Part shown: positions 33,430 through 41,879 of the stretch, piece by piece
How the letters are laid out: each line of letters begins with the position of its first letter
Position numbering within the stretch: the first letter of the stretch is position 1
From: GCA-2786165 sp964625775
GTDB lineage: Bacteria; Pseudomonadota; Gammaproteobacteria; Legionellales; Legionellaceae
Reading direction: 5' to 3'
DNA length: 43,044 nt
Assembly (NCBI GenBank): GCA_964625775.1
Contig: CAZVEH010000019.1
Span: forward strand, 1-43,044
Program-made: the position numbers and the translations under genes
The notes under the pieces: generated by a model
The model's database searches: none
Seen by the model: only the letters and a program-made list of their open reading frames with translations
What the model was told of the DNA's origin: nothing

Positions 33430-34811
33430 TGATGAATTCTAAATTTATTCAAAAAATACTGACGATTTCGTTAGGACTTATCGCTACGGAAATCGTGTAT
33501 TCTGCGGATCCGCAATCTTGTCTTGCTAATATTCCATATGGAAAAAATCCGGTCAGTGGCGGAGATTTACGTGAAGCGATCAACTGTTTGATTGCTACAG
33601 GCGTGGGAACGGTGGGACCTACAGGACCTGCGGGCAACACCGGACCTACTGGGCCGACTGGAGCCGGAGTCACTGGCGCAACAGGTCATACAGGTTTAGT
33701 GGGTCCCACAGGAGCGACGGGTATTGGCGTAACCGGAGCGACTGGAAACACAGGTGCCACCGGCCCAACGGGTGCTATAGGTCGTACAGGCGCAACCGGC
33801 ATGACTGGAAACACAGGTGCCACTGGCCCAACAGGTGCTGTAGGTCTGACAGGTGCAACCGGTCAAACAGGCATTGGAGTAACGGGTGCGACAGGTCGCA
33901 CAGGCGCAACCGGCATGACTGGAAACACAGGTGCCACCGGCCCAACAGGTGCTGTAGGTCTGACAGGTGCAACCGGTCAAACAGGCATTGGAGNNNNNNN
34001 NNNNNNNNNNNNNNNNNNNNNNNNNNNNNNNNNNNNNNNNNNNNNNNNNNNNNNNNNNNNNNNNNNNNNNNNNNNNNNNNNNNNNNNNNNNNNCACAGGC
34101 GCAACCGGCATGACTGGAAACACAGGTGCCACCGGCCCAACAGGTGCTAAAGGTGCCACAGGACCTAAAGGTGCCACCGGACCTAAAGATAAAACAGGAG
34201 GTCAGTCTTCTTTTGACGCTGGTTCAGAAGAAGAACCAGAAGCACAAGCAAAAACAGCGACTGATGTGGTTAAAACAACTCATCCAGTCACTGGGTTAAA
34301 TGCCACAAGTTGGCAAAGTGCTTGTATTGCAGGCCAGTCTGCTATTGCGCCGTCTGGTTGTTTGGTAGATACCCATTCTCCAGAATACCTGCAATTGGAT
34401 CTGCTATTAGGCGGTGCTTCAGATTATTTGAGTATCAAACGTGGCATAAGCCATGGTGGTTTTATCAAAATCTTTGGACCCCATGCAAATTCGGTGGGAG
34501 TCAGCAATACGATCACGGTGACAACATCAAGTCCTGCGCGTTGTGCGCTCTATCAGATTGCAGGTCATTTTCCTTTGACTTATCCTATGCAAAACGTTCT
34601 TGGTTCGCATGAGTCTTATCAAGCAGCGCAGCTGTTATTTCCAATGGGCGTACAGGCCGGTGTTGCAAGTCAATTAAAAGTCTATATGAATGACAGCTTG
34701 ACTGCGGCCTATGGGTTGAACGACGGTATCGTATTATTATGCCTTGGCGTTACGTCTTTGACCGAGTCTGAGGGTGCTCCTATGGATGGCACAGAATCGA
34801 ATTGGTTGTAA
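33429..34811 (+). CDS. Collagen-like surface protein with Thr-rich Gly-X-Y repeats (sequence interrupted by a gap)
   Basis: The product begins with a signal peptide (FIQKILTISLGLIATEIVYS, then AD). After about 57 residues a long Gly-X-Y region starts, dominated by GAT, GPT, GNT, GLT and GMT triplets. A 38-residue higher-order block, ending GQTGI followed directly by GVT (a one-residue interruption), repeats. The C-terminal ~210 residues are non-collagenous and beta-rich (LNATSWQSACIAGQSAIAPS, ARCALYQIAGHFPLTYPMQN, LNDGIVLLCLGVTSL), probably a trimerising or binding head. This layout recalls the Legionella collagen-like adhesin Lcl and Bacillus BclA. Thr in the Y position is a known O-glycosylation site in BclA. 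The 100-N gap lies in the repeats, so true length is unknown. Confidence 0.88.
   Translation: MMNSKFIQKILTISLGLIATEIVYSADPQSCLANIPYGKNPVSGGDLREAINCLIATGVGTVGPTGPAGNTGPTGPTGAGVTGATGHTGLVGPTGATGIGVTGATGNTGATGPTGAIGRTGATGMTGNTGATGPTGAVGLTGATGQTGIGVTGATGRTGATGMTGNTGATGPTGAVGLTGATGQTGIGXXXXXXXXXXXXXXXXXXXXXXXXXXXXXXXXXXTGATGMTGNTGATGPTGAKGATGPKGATGPKDKTGGQSSFDAGSEEEPEAQAKTATDVVKTTHPVTGLNATSWQSACIAGQSAIAPSGCLVDTHSPEYLQLDLLLGGASDYLSIKRGISHGGFIKIFGPHANSVGVSNTITVTTSSPARCALYQIAGHFPLTYPMQNVLGSHESYQAAQLLFPMGVQAGVASQLKVYMNDSLTAAYGLNDGIVLLCLGVTSLTESEGAPMDGTESNWL
33718..34192 (+). repeat. Collagen-type repeat region with a 114-base higher-order period
   Basis: Nine-base Gly-X-Y codons are organised into 114-base blocks: GGCATTGGAG recurs at 33870 and 33984. 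The sequence is highly self-similar (GGAAACACAGGTGCC, AACAGGTGCTGTAGGTCTGA). Such blocks expand and contract by recombination, and short-read assembly fails here. Confidence 0.9.
33994..34093. other. Assembly gap (100 N) inside the collagen repeats
   Basis: In the preceding copy, the bases flanking the gap (GGCATTGGAG and CACAGGCGCAACC) are only 19 bases apart. A fill of 19 + 114n bases would restore the repeat, and 19 and 100 leave the same remainder modulo 3, so the reading frame is kept either way. Confidence 0.9.
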
Positions 34812-34818
34812 TGAATTT

Positions 34819-34866
34819 CCCTTCGCCCCGCGAGGGGAGAAGGTGCCCGAAGGGCGGATGAGGGGC
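34819..34866 (+). repeat. Hairpin repeat between the collagen-like and glycosyltransferase genes
   Basis: CCCTTCGCCCCGCGAGGGG and GGTGCCCGAAGGGCGGATGA followed by GGGGC form a compact structured repeat (CCCCGCGAGGGG and CCCTTCG/CGAAGGG pairings). A degenerate relative is at 38347-38392. It fills the 67 bases between the two genes, and its terminal GAGGGG is the best candidate ribosome site for the next gene, about 13 bases from the ATG. Confidence 0.75.
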
Positions 34867-34878
34867 GATAGTATATCA

Positions 34879-36024
34879 ATGAACAACACTGAAACACCTT
34901 TACTGGTTGTGGTTTTGATGGTCAAAAACGAAGCCTCTTCAATTCAAGATACTCTTGCCTCCTATGTCAATGGGGGCATCAAACATTTTTTTATTCTAGA
35001 CACAGGCTCTACGGATGATACCATCTTATTAGCACAAAATTTTCTAAAATCATATGCAGTGACTGTTGAAATACAACAGGAGTCGTTTGTTGATTTCGCC
35101 TATTCACGGAATCGCGCGTTAGAGCTCGCCGAAGCACGATTTTCTAATGCTATTTTTTTCCTCATGCCGGACGCAGAATGGCATTTGGTCGGGGCCGATG
35201 CCTTGATCCGGTTCTGTGATCGTGAACAACACGCAGAAACACCTCTTTATTTACTCAGCATCAAAATGAGTACAACCGAGTTTACAACAGCGCGTTTGTT
35301 CAGAGTGAGCAGTCGCATTCGTTTCGAGGGCGTGGTGCATGAAGTTCCGAGTAAAATTGCTGTGGTTAAAACACCTGAGCCTATTTGCTTTCAGGTGATT
35401 TCTACGCAAACAGGTATTGAAAAAAGCAAACTTCGTTGGGAGCAAGATTTGGTTCTATTGACCCATGCATTTGAGCAAAACGATCAAGATCCTAGAACGG
35501 CATTTTATTTGGCTCAAACGTATGAATGTCTAGAAAGATTGGAAGAAGCTTATCAAGTATATCAACACCGAGCGAGTTTACAGGGTTGGGATGAAGAAAC
35601 GTTCATCACATTGTTCCGCTTAGGCTGCTTGGCGCAACGTTTGAGTCAGCGCGCGGGGAGTTCGGTGGTTTGGGAGACTGCGATGCAGTATTTTCTAAAA
35701 GCTTTTTCTCTGAAGCCGCATCGTATTGAGCCATTGGTCAAAATAGCAGAACATTATTGGCCCGATAATCCGCAGGCAACTTATTTGTATATCAAGCATG
35801 CTTATGATGCACCGTATCCGCAACAAGATCTTTTATTTATTGAAAAGCACATGTATTTGTATGATCGTTATGAGCTCATGAGTCGATGCGCATGGTATGT
35901 GGGGGAATATCGTCTAGGAGAAGAAGCAACTTTGACTGCATTAAAATACCAGCCTGATACCCCTCATTTGCAGAGAAATTTAGAATTATACCAACAGAAA
36001 ACAACGCTCATATCCGCATCATGA
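34879..36024 (+). CDS. Family 2 glycosyltransferase with C-terminal TPR-like region
   Basis: The 381-aa soluble product has a GT-A domain at about 1-190: PLLVVVLMVKNEASSIQDTL, FFILDTGSTDDTILLAQNFL and FFLMPDAEWHLVGADALIRF. The usual DxD metal motif appears as PDAEW. FRVSSRIRFEGVVHE is typical of this subgroup. The C-terminal half is helical with TPR-like repeats (RTAFYLAQTYECLERLEEAY, FLKAFSLKPHRIEPLVKIAE), as in protein-modifying glycosyltransferases. There is no signal peptide or membrane helix, so it is cytoplasmic. An upstream in-frame ATG at 34774 reads through the intergenic repeat and is unlikely. It overlaps the PIG-V-like gene by 4 bases (ATGA). Sugar and acceptor are unknown; the neighbouring collagen-like protein is the obvious candidate acceptor. 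Confidence 0.85.
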   Translation: MNNTETPLLVVVLMVKNEASSIQDTLASYVNGGIKHFFILDTGSTDDTILLAQNFLKSYAVTVEIQQESFVDFAYSRNRALELAEARFSNAIFFLMPDAEWHLVGADALIRFCDREQHAETPLYLLSIKMSTTEFTTARLFRVSSRIRFEGVVHEVPSKIAVVKTPEPICFQVISTQTGIEKSKLRWEQDLVLLTHAFEQNDQDPRTAFYLAQTYECLERLEEAYQVYQHRASLQGWDEETFITLFRLGCLAQRLSQRAGSSVVWETAMQYFLKAFSLKPHRIEPLVKIAEHYWPDNPQATYLYIKHAYDAPYPQQDLLFIEKHMYLYDRYELMSRCAWYVGEYRLGEEATLTALKYQPDTPHLQRNLELYQQKTTLISAS

Positions 36025-37295
36025 AAAAAACAATGCAACATCCTTTGGTACTGGGCAGTTTATTTTTTATCATGCAACTCCTAATTATTTTAAGTATGTG
36101 CACGGAGAGCAGTATGATGCAGGCATGGCTCAGTTTGGCTTCGCATTGGGATTCTGAGTGGTATGCAGCAATTGCGCAGTATGGCTATATCAATATAGAT
36201 GGTCCTGAGCATAGTGGTCTGTTGAATGCTAATGTGGTGTTTTTTCCGGGTTATCCCTATTTAGCGCGTATCTTGATTTTGTGTTGTCATATAGATGCAA
36301 AGCTGGCTTTATTGCTTGTTGCACAATTCTCGGCATTCTTCTTTTGGTGTTTTTTATTTTACATCTTGCAACACTTGTCATGGCAAAAACAAGTGTATGC
36401 GGCGATGTGGATTGTGGCTTTTCCTACCTCATGGTTTTTGTTCATGGGATATTCTGAATCTTTGTTTATAGTCTGTTGTTGTGTGATGCTGCGGCTGATG
36501 ACAGAAAAACGGTGGGTGTATTCGGGGCTATGGGGTATTTTCTTGACCGCAACACGTTTGATTGGTTTGCCGGTATTAGCCGCGCCCTTAGGTGCGTGGA
36601 TGATCATGAATTCTGTTCGATTGCGGCAACAACTTCGATCCAAACAAGTGGGCAGCGTGGTCAAAGACATGCTTTGTCCTGGGTTGATGATTCCAATAGG
36701 ATCACTGGGGTGTCTCTGCTTTCTTGCCTATTGCGCGGTTCACCTTGGTTCATGGCACTTATATTTTGATATGGAACGCATGGGGTGGAATGCTACAGCC
36801 GACCCTTTTTTTTTATTCAAAGCACCTACTTGGTTGCCGCCTCCATGGGGATATCCCGTGGATTTAGCGCCCGCATTGCCTAATATATGGGGTAGGGTGT
36901 TGGTGTTCGATTTTTACCGATGGGCAGCCTATACTTTATCCGAATGTCTTGTTCCTTTGATGTTATGGCTAGAGCTATTTTTTGGAGTGTGGTTGTGGAA
37001 ACAACGGCGGTGTATTTCTGAAAGCTGTTTGGTCTGGTACGTTGCAGGGTTGTTGTTATTTTTACTGACCTGTTTTTCTCTCTCCACACGCTACTATGAA
37101 TCTATGAGTCGCTGTCTTTTGCCTGTTTGGGTCGTGTTGATCATCAGTGATGCATTGAACGAGCACTGTTCTTTCTTCTGTCGCTCTTCGCAGCCCATCA
37201 TCCAAAGAGTGATCATGATGGGCTTAATGGTGATTGGTTTCGGGTTTTGGATCCAATTACTCAATCGATTTTTGCTTGGCTGGTGGGTAGCGTAA
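36021..37295 (+). CDS. PIG-V-type membrane glycosyltransferase (GT-C fold)
   Basis: The 424-aa integral membrane protein has about ten hydrophobic segments. It carries the PIG-V family signature residues: HWDSEWYAAIAQYGY in the first periplasmic loop (the WD-x-E/W-Y catalytic region), VVFFPGYPYLARIL, VAFPTSWFLFMGYSESLFIV and ATRLIGLPVLAAPLG, and a C-terminal FSLSTRYYESMSRCLLPVWV. PIG-V enzymes transfer mannose from a polyprenyl-phosphate carrier on the outer face of the membrane. Here the periplasm would be the site, where an exported collagen-like protein would pass. Coupling with the upstream glycosyltransferase is indicated by the ATGA overlap. The donor sugar and acceptor are inferred. 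Confidence 0.85.
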   Translation: MKKTMQHPLVLGSLFFIMQLLIILSMCTESSMMQAWLSLASHWDSEWYAAIAQYGYINIDGPEHSGLLNANVVFFPGYPYLARILILCCHIDAKLALLLVAQFSAFFFWCFLFYILQHLSWQKQVYAAMWIVAFPTSWFLFMGYSESLFIVCCCVMLRLMTEKRWVYSGLWGIFLTATRLIGLPVLAAPLGAWMIMNSVRLRQQLRSKQVGSVVKDMLCPGLMIPIGSLGCLCFLAYCAVHLGSWHLYFDMERMGWNATADPFFLFKAPTWLPPPWGYPVDLAPALPNIWGRVLVFDFYRWAAYTLSECLVPLMLWLELFFGVWLWKQRRCISESCLVWYVAGLLLFLLTCFSLSTRYYESMSRCLLPVWVVLIISDALNEHCSFFCRSSQPIIQRVIMMGLMVIGFGFWIQLLNRFLLGWWVA

Positions 37296-37308
37296 AGACT
37301 TCAACTCT

Positions 37309-37617
37309 TTAAACCGTGGGAGGGGCAGTGATGTCTGTATTGATCCATTCACTTAAGATAGTGATGATTTTTTGAGCTTGATCATCGCTAGAAATATTAA
37401 ATTTGGATTTTTGCCAATATTGATTATTACGTTTTTGATAACGCCTAATGGAGTATTTAACGGGACCAAAACAATTTTTAGCGGCATCCCAATCTTGATA
37501 ACGGAATATAATGGTGGTCCAAGCGCCTTTTGATAACACCTGTTTGCCTAATTCTCTGACTTTTTCTACCTGATCTTCTGTAAAAGCAACCGTTAAATCA
37601 TCTATGGTTTCATTCAT
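37309..37617 (-). CDS. Conserved-looking 102-aa cytoplasmic protein, unknown function
   Basis: I do not recognise a named family. The product is small and soluble: a helical opening (FTEDQVEKVRELGKQVLSKG), a beta-like core (AWTTIIFRYQDWDAAKNCFG, PVKYSIRRYQKRNNQYWQKS) and a C-terminal helix (DDQAQKIITILSEWI). The central part looks constrained, as in a conserved family. It follows the DUF2845-like gene by 22 bases on the same strand and is probably co-transcribed. It converges on the PIG-V-like gene with only 13 bases between them. Confidence 0.7.
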   Translation of the reverse strand: MNETIDDLTVAFTEDQVEKVRELGKQVLSKGAWTTIIFRYQDWDAAKNCFGPVKYSIRRYQKRNNQYWQKSKFNISSDDQAQKIITILSEWINTDITAPPTV

Positions 37618-37639
37618 GCGGGATATACTCGTGGGTCCA

Positions 37640-38215
37640 TTAGTAGATGGATTGTAATATCCCCTCTACAAAAGTCAAGGTAACACTCGGTTGGTAAGGT
37701 AAGGCATAAATCCAAACTTGGGGATTTTTACTCTTTGGGATGGCCTGATTGATATAAGTATTGTTGATCATATTGGGAGAGCCACACGCCGCAAAAACAG
37801 CATCAATGCTGTCTCCTATTTGAAACGATCCACCTTTACACGCGCTTAACCCGTTGGTCTGAGCTTGGTTGACACTGATACTCGCAACTTGGTTGTTGAT
37901 CAAATTGACTTGAACATTGATCCCTTCAGAACCGCTGGGCAATGACCACATCTCGTACAGAGGTTGAATCCCTGGATAAAAATCTGGAGGACCTTGGTTG
38001 ATTGTGGAATAAACCAATTGAGTCACAGGAACCTGTTGAGTCACAGGATTTCTACTGTCTGCACGAGAAGTAGGTTGGCCACATGCTTGGATGACTTGAT
38101 CTTGGGTCATACCCGCATTGATATACGCATGATTTTGTGGACAATAGAAAGAAGTTGCTGCTTCGGCAAGGGTGCTGAAAAACAAAAGAAAGCTCGAGTA
38201 GACGTATTTATTCAT
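37640..38215 (-). CDS. Periplasmic DUF2845-like protein with two CG-P repeats
   Basis: The 191-aa product has a signal peptide (NKYVYSSFLLFFSTLAEA before AT). Two similar modules follow: FYCPQNHAYINAGMTQDQVI with QACGQP, and CKGGSFQIGDSIDAVFAACG with SPNMINN. Each has a small BamE/SmpA-like pattern of G-x(n)-V-x-x-ACG-P, and four cysteines suggest disulfides. A C-terminal VTLTFVEGILQSIY strand closes the second module. I recall DUF2845 proteins of this type from Legionella; function is not known. No clear ribosome site precedes the ATG. Confidence 0.75.
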   Translation of the reverse strand: MNKYVYSSFLLFFSTLAEAATSFYCPQNHAYINAGMTQDQVIQACGQPTSRADSRNPVTQQVPVTQLVYSTINQGPPDFYPGIQPLYEMWSLPSGSEGINVQVNLINNQVASISVNQAQTNGLSACKGGSFQIGDSIDAVFAACGSPNMINNTYINQAIPKSKNPQVWIYALPYQPSVTLTFVEGILQSIY

Positions 38216-38346
38216 TATGGTGATTCAATTCAATGAGTTTGTGTATAAGAGTATAGCTGGTATTTGTAATTTTCACAGGCTTGGTGTAAGGCTTGCTATT
38301 TTTTCGGTCTCTCGTTAATCTTCAAATTTGGTTCTTATTTTAATAT

Positions 38347-38392
38347 CCCTTTGCCCCTAAGGATACAAGGTGTCCGCAGGCCGGATCAGGGG
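38347..38392. repeat. Degenerate copy of the 34819-34866 repeat
   Basis: CCCTTTGCCCCTAAGGATAC and AAGGTGTCCGCAGGCCGGAT followed by CAGGGGT align with the element at 34819-34866 but have lost most pairing. It lies 30 bases upstream of prpB. Confidence 0.55.
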
Positions 38393-38424
38393 TAAAAAAA
38401 CGCGGATAAGGATTGGGTGTTGCA

Positions 38425-39321
38425 ATGGATAGCTCTAAAGGAAAAGCGTTTCGATACTTAGTAAAGCATCATGCTCCTTTGCCTATCATGGGTGCTGTTA
38501 ATGCCTATAGTGCTATGCTTTTAGAGCGTGCGGGTGGGCAGGCATTATACGTTTCTGGCGCAGGTGTAGCAAACGCGTCTTATGGGTTGCCGGATTTAGG
38601 TATGACCAGTTTGCCGGACGTATTAGAAGATGTGCGGAGGATCTCTGAGGCGTGTTCGTTGCCAATGTTGGTGGATGTGGATACCGGCTGGGGCCATGCG
38701 TTTCAAATTGCACGCACGGTGACCCTGATGGAACGCGCAGGCGTGGCAGCTATTCACATTGAAGATCAAGTAAGCGCCAAACGTTGTGGCCATCGTCCCA
38801 ATAAAGCTATTGTATCGATGCAGGAAATGGGCGATCGCCTCAAGGCAGCTGTAGATGCGCGCCAAGATCCTGATTTTGTGATTATGGCTCGTACCGATGC
38901 ATATGCACGAGAAGGTTTATCCGCAGCATTGGATCGGGCAGCTTTCTATATCGAGCAAGGCGCCGATATGTTGTTTCCGGAAGCATTAACGCACTTAGAC
39001 GATTACCGAGCCTTCACTGCTTTAAATGTGCCAGTATTGGCCAATATCACAGAGTTTGGTCAGACTCCTTTGTTGACACGCGACGCACTGGAACAAGTTG
39101 GCGTAGGGCTTGCCCTTTATCCATTGAGCGCATTCCGAGCGATGTCACAGGCGGCATTGAACGTATACCAAACAATTTTGCAACAGGGTACGCAAGCATC
39201 TTTGCTAGATCAGATGCAAACGCGCGAAGATTTGTATGATGTTTTAGGATATCGTGCCTACGAACAACGTTTAGACACTATGTTACAGGGCCGCGAGCAA
39301 GGAGATAAGGATGGCAGATAG
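38425..39321 (+). CDS. prpB: 2-methylisocitrate lyase
   Basis: PrpB splits 2-methylisocitrate into pyruvate and succinate, the last step of the methylcitrate cycle of propionyl-CoA breakdown. The 298-aa product has the catalytic KRCGH at 119-123 (Cys121), the Mg-binding MLVDVDTGWGHAFQIARTV and IHIEDQ, and the family opening LPIMGAVNAYSAMLLERAGG. The ATG at 38425 is chosen over a TTG at 38413; AAGGA is 12 bases upstream, a little far. It overlaps prpC by 11 bases. No prpR-type regulator lies next to the operon. Confidence 0.95.
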   Translation: MDSSKGKAFRYLVKHHAPLPIMGAVNAYSAMLLERAGGQALYVSGAGVANASYGLPDLGMTSLPDVLEDVRRISEACSLPMLVDVDTGWGHAFQIARTVTLMERAGVAAIHIEDQVSAKRCGHRPNKAIVSMQEMGDRLKAAVDARQDPDFVIMARTDAYAREGLSAALDRAAFYIEQGADMLFPEALTHLDDYRAFTALNVPVLANITEFGQTPLLTRDALEQVGVGLALYPLSAFRAMSQAALNVYQTILQQGTQASLLDQMQTREDLYDVLGYRAYEQRLDTMLQGREQGDKDGR

Positions 39322-40426
39322 TTCGGCAGGATTAGCAGGGGTGGTGGCAGGAAGATCCGCCATATGTACAGTGGGTCAAGCAGGCAAAGGATTAACCTAT
39401 CGCGGTTATACGATCGAAGATCTGTCCGAACATGCAACCTTTGAAGAAGTCGCTTATTTACTGATGTATGGTCATTTACCGACTGCAACAGAATTGACAA
39501 CTTACACAAAAAAACTCATTCAGTTGCGCACGTTGCCTGATACCTTAAAATCAGCGTTGAAATTGATTCCCAGCACAGCACATCCTATGGATGTGTTAAG
39601 AACAGGTTGTTCTATGCTGGGTACAATCGAGCCAGAAGACACAATGGCCAAGCAATATGATGTAGCGGATCGTTTATTGGCTTTGTTTCCCGGCATGTTG
39701 TGTTTTTGGTTTCATTATCACCAAACAGGCAAAGAGATTAGCGGAGAAAGTAACGAGTCTAGCCTAGGCGGACATTTTTTAGCGTTACTACAAGATAAGA
39801 TACCATCGGCTTTGCATCGCGATATGATGAATGTATCCCTGATCCTTTATGCCGAACACGAGTTTAATGCGTCAACCTTTGCTGCAAGAGTTACTGCGGC
39901 TACTTTGGCTGATTTTTACTCTTGCATCACCTCAGCCATTGGCACATTGCGTGGTTCATTGCACGGAGGCGCCAATGAAGCAGCGATGGGGTTGATTGAG
40001 CGCTTCGAAACACCGGATGACGCAGAAGCGCAATTAATGAAAATGTTGGCTGATAAAGAAAAGATCATGGGATTTGGCCACCGTGTTTATAAAGACTGTG
40101 ATCCAAGATCTGACATCATCAAACCATGGTCGAAACGTCTTGGCGAAGCAGATCATCATATGGCGTTATACACAATTTCAGAGCGCATCGAACTCGTTAT
40201 GAGACGTGAGAAGCATTTATTTCCCAATTTGGATTTTTATAGCGCGTCTGCATACCATTATTGCGGTATCCCGACGTCATTTTTTACCCCGATTTTTGTG
40301 ATGTCTCGCATCACCGGTTGGTCCGCGCATGTGTTTGAACAACGCGCAGATAATCGTCTCATTCGTCCCTCTTCCGTGTATACAGGCCCAGATCCTCGTC
40401 CTTTTTTGCTGTTGAGTGAGCGCTAA
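39311..40426 (+). CDS. prpC: 2-methylcitrate synthase
   Basis: PrpC condenses propionyl-CoA with oxaloacetate to 2-methylcitrate. The 371-aa length and sequence are of the PrpC branch of citrate synthases: GLAGVVAGRSAICTVGQAGK, LTYRGYTIEDLSEHATFEEV and AYLLMYGHLP. The catalytic residues are the His in SLHGGANEAAM (about 218), the His in GFGHRVYK (about 257) and the Asp in FPNLDFYSA (about 308). AAGGAG upstream of the ATG gives a good ribosome site inside prpB. Residual citrate synthase activity is common in this family. Confidence 0.95.
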   Translation: MADSSAGLAGVVAGRSAICTVGQAGKGLTYRGYTIEDLSEHATFEEVAYLLMYGHLPTATELTTYTKKLIQLRTLPDTLKSALKLIPSTAHPMDVLRTGCSMLGTIEPEDTMAKQYDVADRLLALFPGMLCFWFHYHQTGKEISGESNESSLGGHFLALLQDKIPSALHRDMMNVSLILYAEHEFNASTFAARVTAATLADFYSCITSAIGTLRGSLHGGANEAAMGLIERFETPDDAEAQLMKMLADKEKIMGFGHRVYKDCDPRSDIIKPWSKRLGEADHHMALYTISERIELVMRREKHLFPNLDFYSASAYHYCGIPTSFFTPIFVMSRITGWSAHVFEQRADNRLIRPSSVYTGPDPRPFLLLSER

Positions 40427-40429
40427 ACA

Positions 40430-41875
40430 ATGAATCTTACTGTTGAATCAAATATTAAGCCTGATTATGATCGCATCATTGCGGATATTGCAGACTATGT
40501 GTTGAACACGCCGATTCAAAGCGATTTGGCATATGAAACGGCGCGGTGGTGTTTGCTAGATACTTTAGGTTGCGGTATTTTGGCGCTAGGTTTCCCTGAA
40601 TGTACTAAATTAATGGGCCCGGTTGTACCTGGCGCGTATTTGCTGGGCGGAGCCAGAGTTCCAGGTACGTCTTATGAATTAGATCCAGTGCAAGCTGCGT
40701 TTAATATAGGCACAATGATTCGCTGGTTAGATTTTAATGATACCTGGTTGGCAGCAGAATGGGGGCATCCTTCAGACAATTTGGGCGGAATTCTGGCTGT
40801 TGCTGATTATATGGCTCGCATCGCCGAACGCGAAGGCAAAGAGCCATTACGGATGCATCAAGTGTTGACTTTGATGATCAAAGCACATGAAATTCAGGGG
40901 TGTCTGGCCTTAGAAAATAGCTTTAATCGGGTTGGATTAGATCATGTGATCCTAGTAAAACTTGCAACTGCTGCAGTGGTTTGTGTGTTGTTGGGTGGCG
41001 ATCGCGATATGATTCAGCGTACGCTTTCTCACGTGTTTGTGGATGGTCAAAGTTTGCGCACATATCGGCATGCGCCAAATGCGGGCTCAAGAAAGTCTTG
41101 GGCAGCAGGGGATGCAACAGCCCGTGCTGTGCGGCTGGCTTTGGTATGCCAAGCAGGTGAAATGGGTTATCCCAGTGCTTTGACTGTGCCGAAATGGGGT
41201 TTTTATGCTGTTTCTTTTGGCGGACAGTCGTTTGCTATGCAGCGCCGGTATGGTTCCTATGTGATGGAGCACGTGTTGTTTAAGATTTCTTATCCGGCGG
41301 AATTTCATGCACAAACTGCGGTGGAATGCGCCATTACTTTATACCCAGAGGTCAAAGATCGTTGGCACGAGATTGCTGAAATTGATTTGATCACCCATGA
41401 ATCTGCGATTCGTATCATTTCCAAGGAGGGTGCGTTGCACAATCCTGCGGATCGAGATCATTGTTTACAGTACATGGTAGCAGTGGCCCTGCTGTTTGGT
41501 GATCTAAAAGCAGAGTATTATGAAGATAACATTGCGGCTGATCCCAGAATTGATGAATTACGATCTAAAATGCATGTGACGGAGGATATGCGATTTTCAA
41601 AAGAGTATCATGCGCCAGAGTTACGCTCGATTGCCAACCGTATTCAAATCACGTTTGTAGATGGCAGCACGACCCAACCTATAACGATTGAATATCCTTT
41701 AGGTCATCCAAGACGACGATCGGAAGGCTTGCCGGTGTTGATGGCGAAATGCCGAGCTAATTTAGCAACCCGCTATTCCCCAGATAAAGTGGAAGATATT
41801 TTAAATCATACGTCTGATGTAGCAACGTTATCTGCTATGTCTGTTGTGGAGTTTATGGACTTGTGGAGTGCCTAG
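40430..41875 (+). CDS. prpD: 2-methylcitrate dehydratase (MmgE/PrpD family)
   Basis: PrpD dehydrates 2-methylcitrate to 2-methylaconitate. The 481-aa product has family signatures DTLGCGILALGFPECTKLMG, IRWLDFNDTWLAAEWGHPSD followed by NLGGILA, and the C-terminal EYPLGHPRRRSEGLPVLMAK. The gene starts 3 bases after the prpC stop. The operon uses prpD rather than the acnD-prpF route. prpE is not in this window; another acyl-CoA ligase would have to activate propionate. Confidence 0.95.
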   Translation: MNLTVESNIKPDYDRIIADIADYVLNTPIQSDLAYETARWCLLDTLGCGILALGFPECTKLMGPVVPGAYLLGGARVPGTSYELDPVQAAFNIGTMIRWLDFNDTWLAAEWGHPSDNLGGILAVADYMARIAEREGKEPLRMHQVLTLMIKAHEIQGCLALENSFNRVGLDHVILVKLATAAVVCVLLGGDRDMIQRTLSHVFVDGQSLRTYRHAPNAGSRKSWAAGDATARAVRLALVCQAGEMGYPSALTVPKWGFYAVSFGGQSFAMQRRYGSYVMEHVLFKISYPAEFHAQTAVECAITLYPEVKDRWHEIAEIDLITHESAIRIISKEGALHNPADRDHCLQYMVAVALLFGDLKAEYYEDNIAADPRIDELRSKMHVTEDMRFSKEYHAPELRSIANRIQITFVDGSTTQPITIEYPLGHPRRRSEGLPVLMAKCRANLATRYSPDKVEDILNHTSDVATLSAMSVVEFMDLWSA

Positions 41876-41879
41876 CACA

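Noticed and set aside
33449..34177. Pro- and Cys-rich frames antisense to the collagen-like gene
   Set aside because: They are mirror images of the Gly-X-Y codons; the plus-strand gene with a signal peptide and coupled neighbours is the real one.
33718..34192. Regular repeats resembling a CRISPR array
   Set aside because: The repeats are in-frame Gly-X-Y codons inside a gene, with no unique spacers and no cas genes nearby.
34774..34878. Longer N-terminus for the GT2 glycosyltransferase
   Set aside because: The extra residues are translated from the end of the collagen-like gene and the intergenic repeat; the ATG at 34879 directly precedes the family N-terminus.
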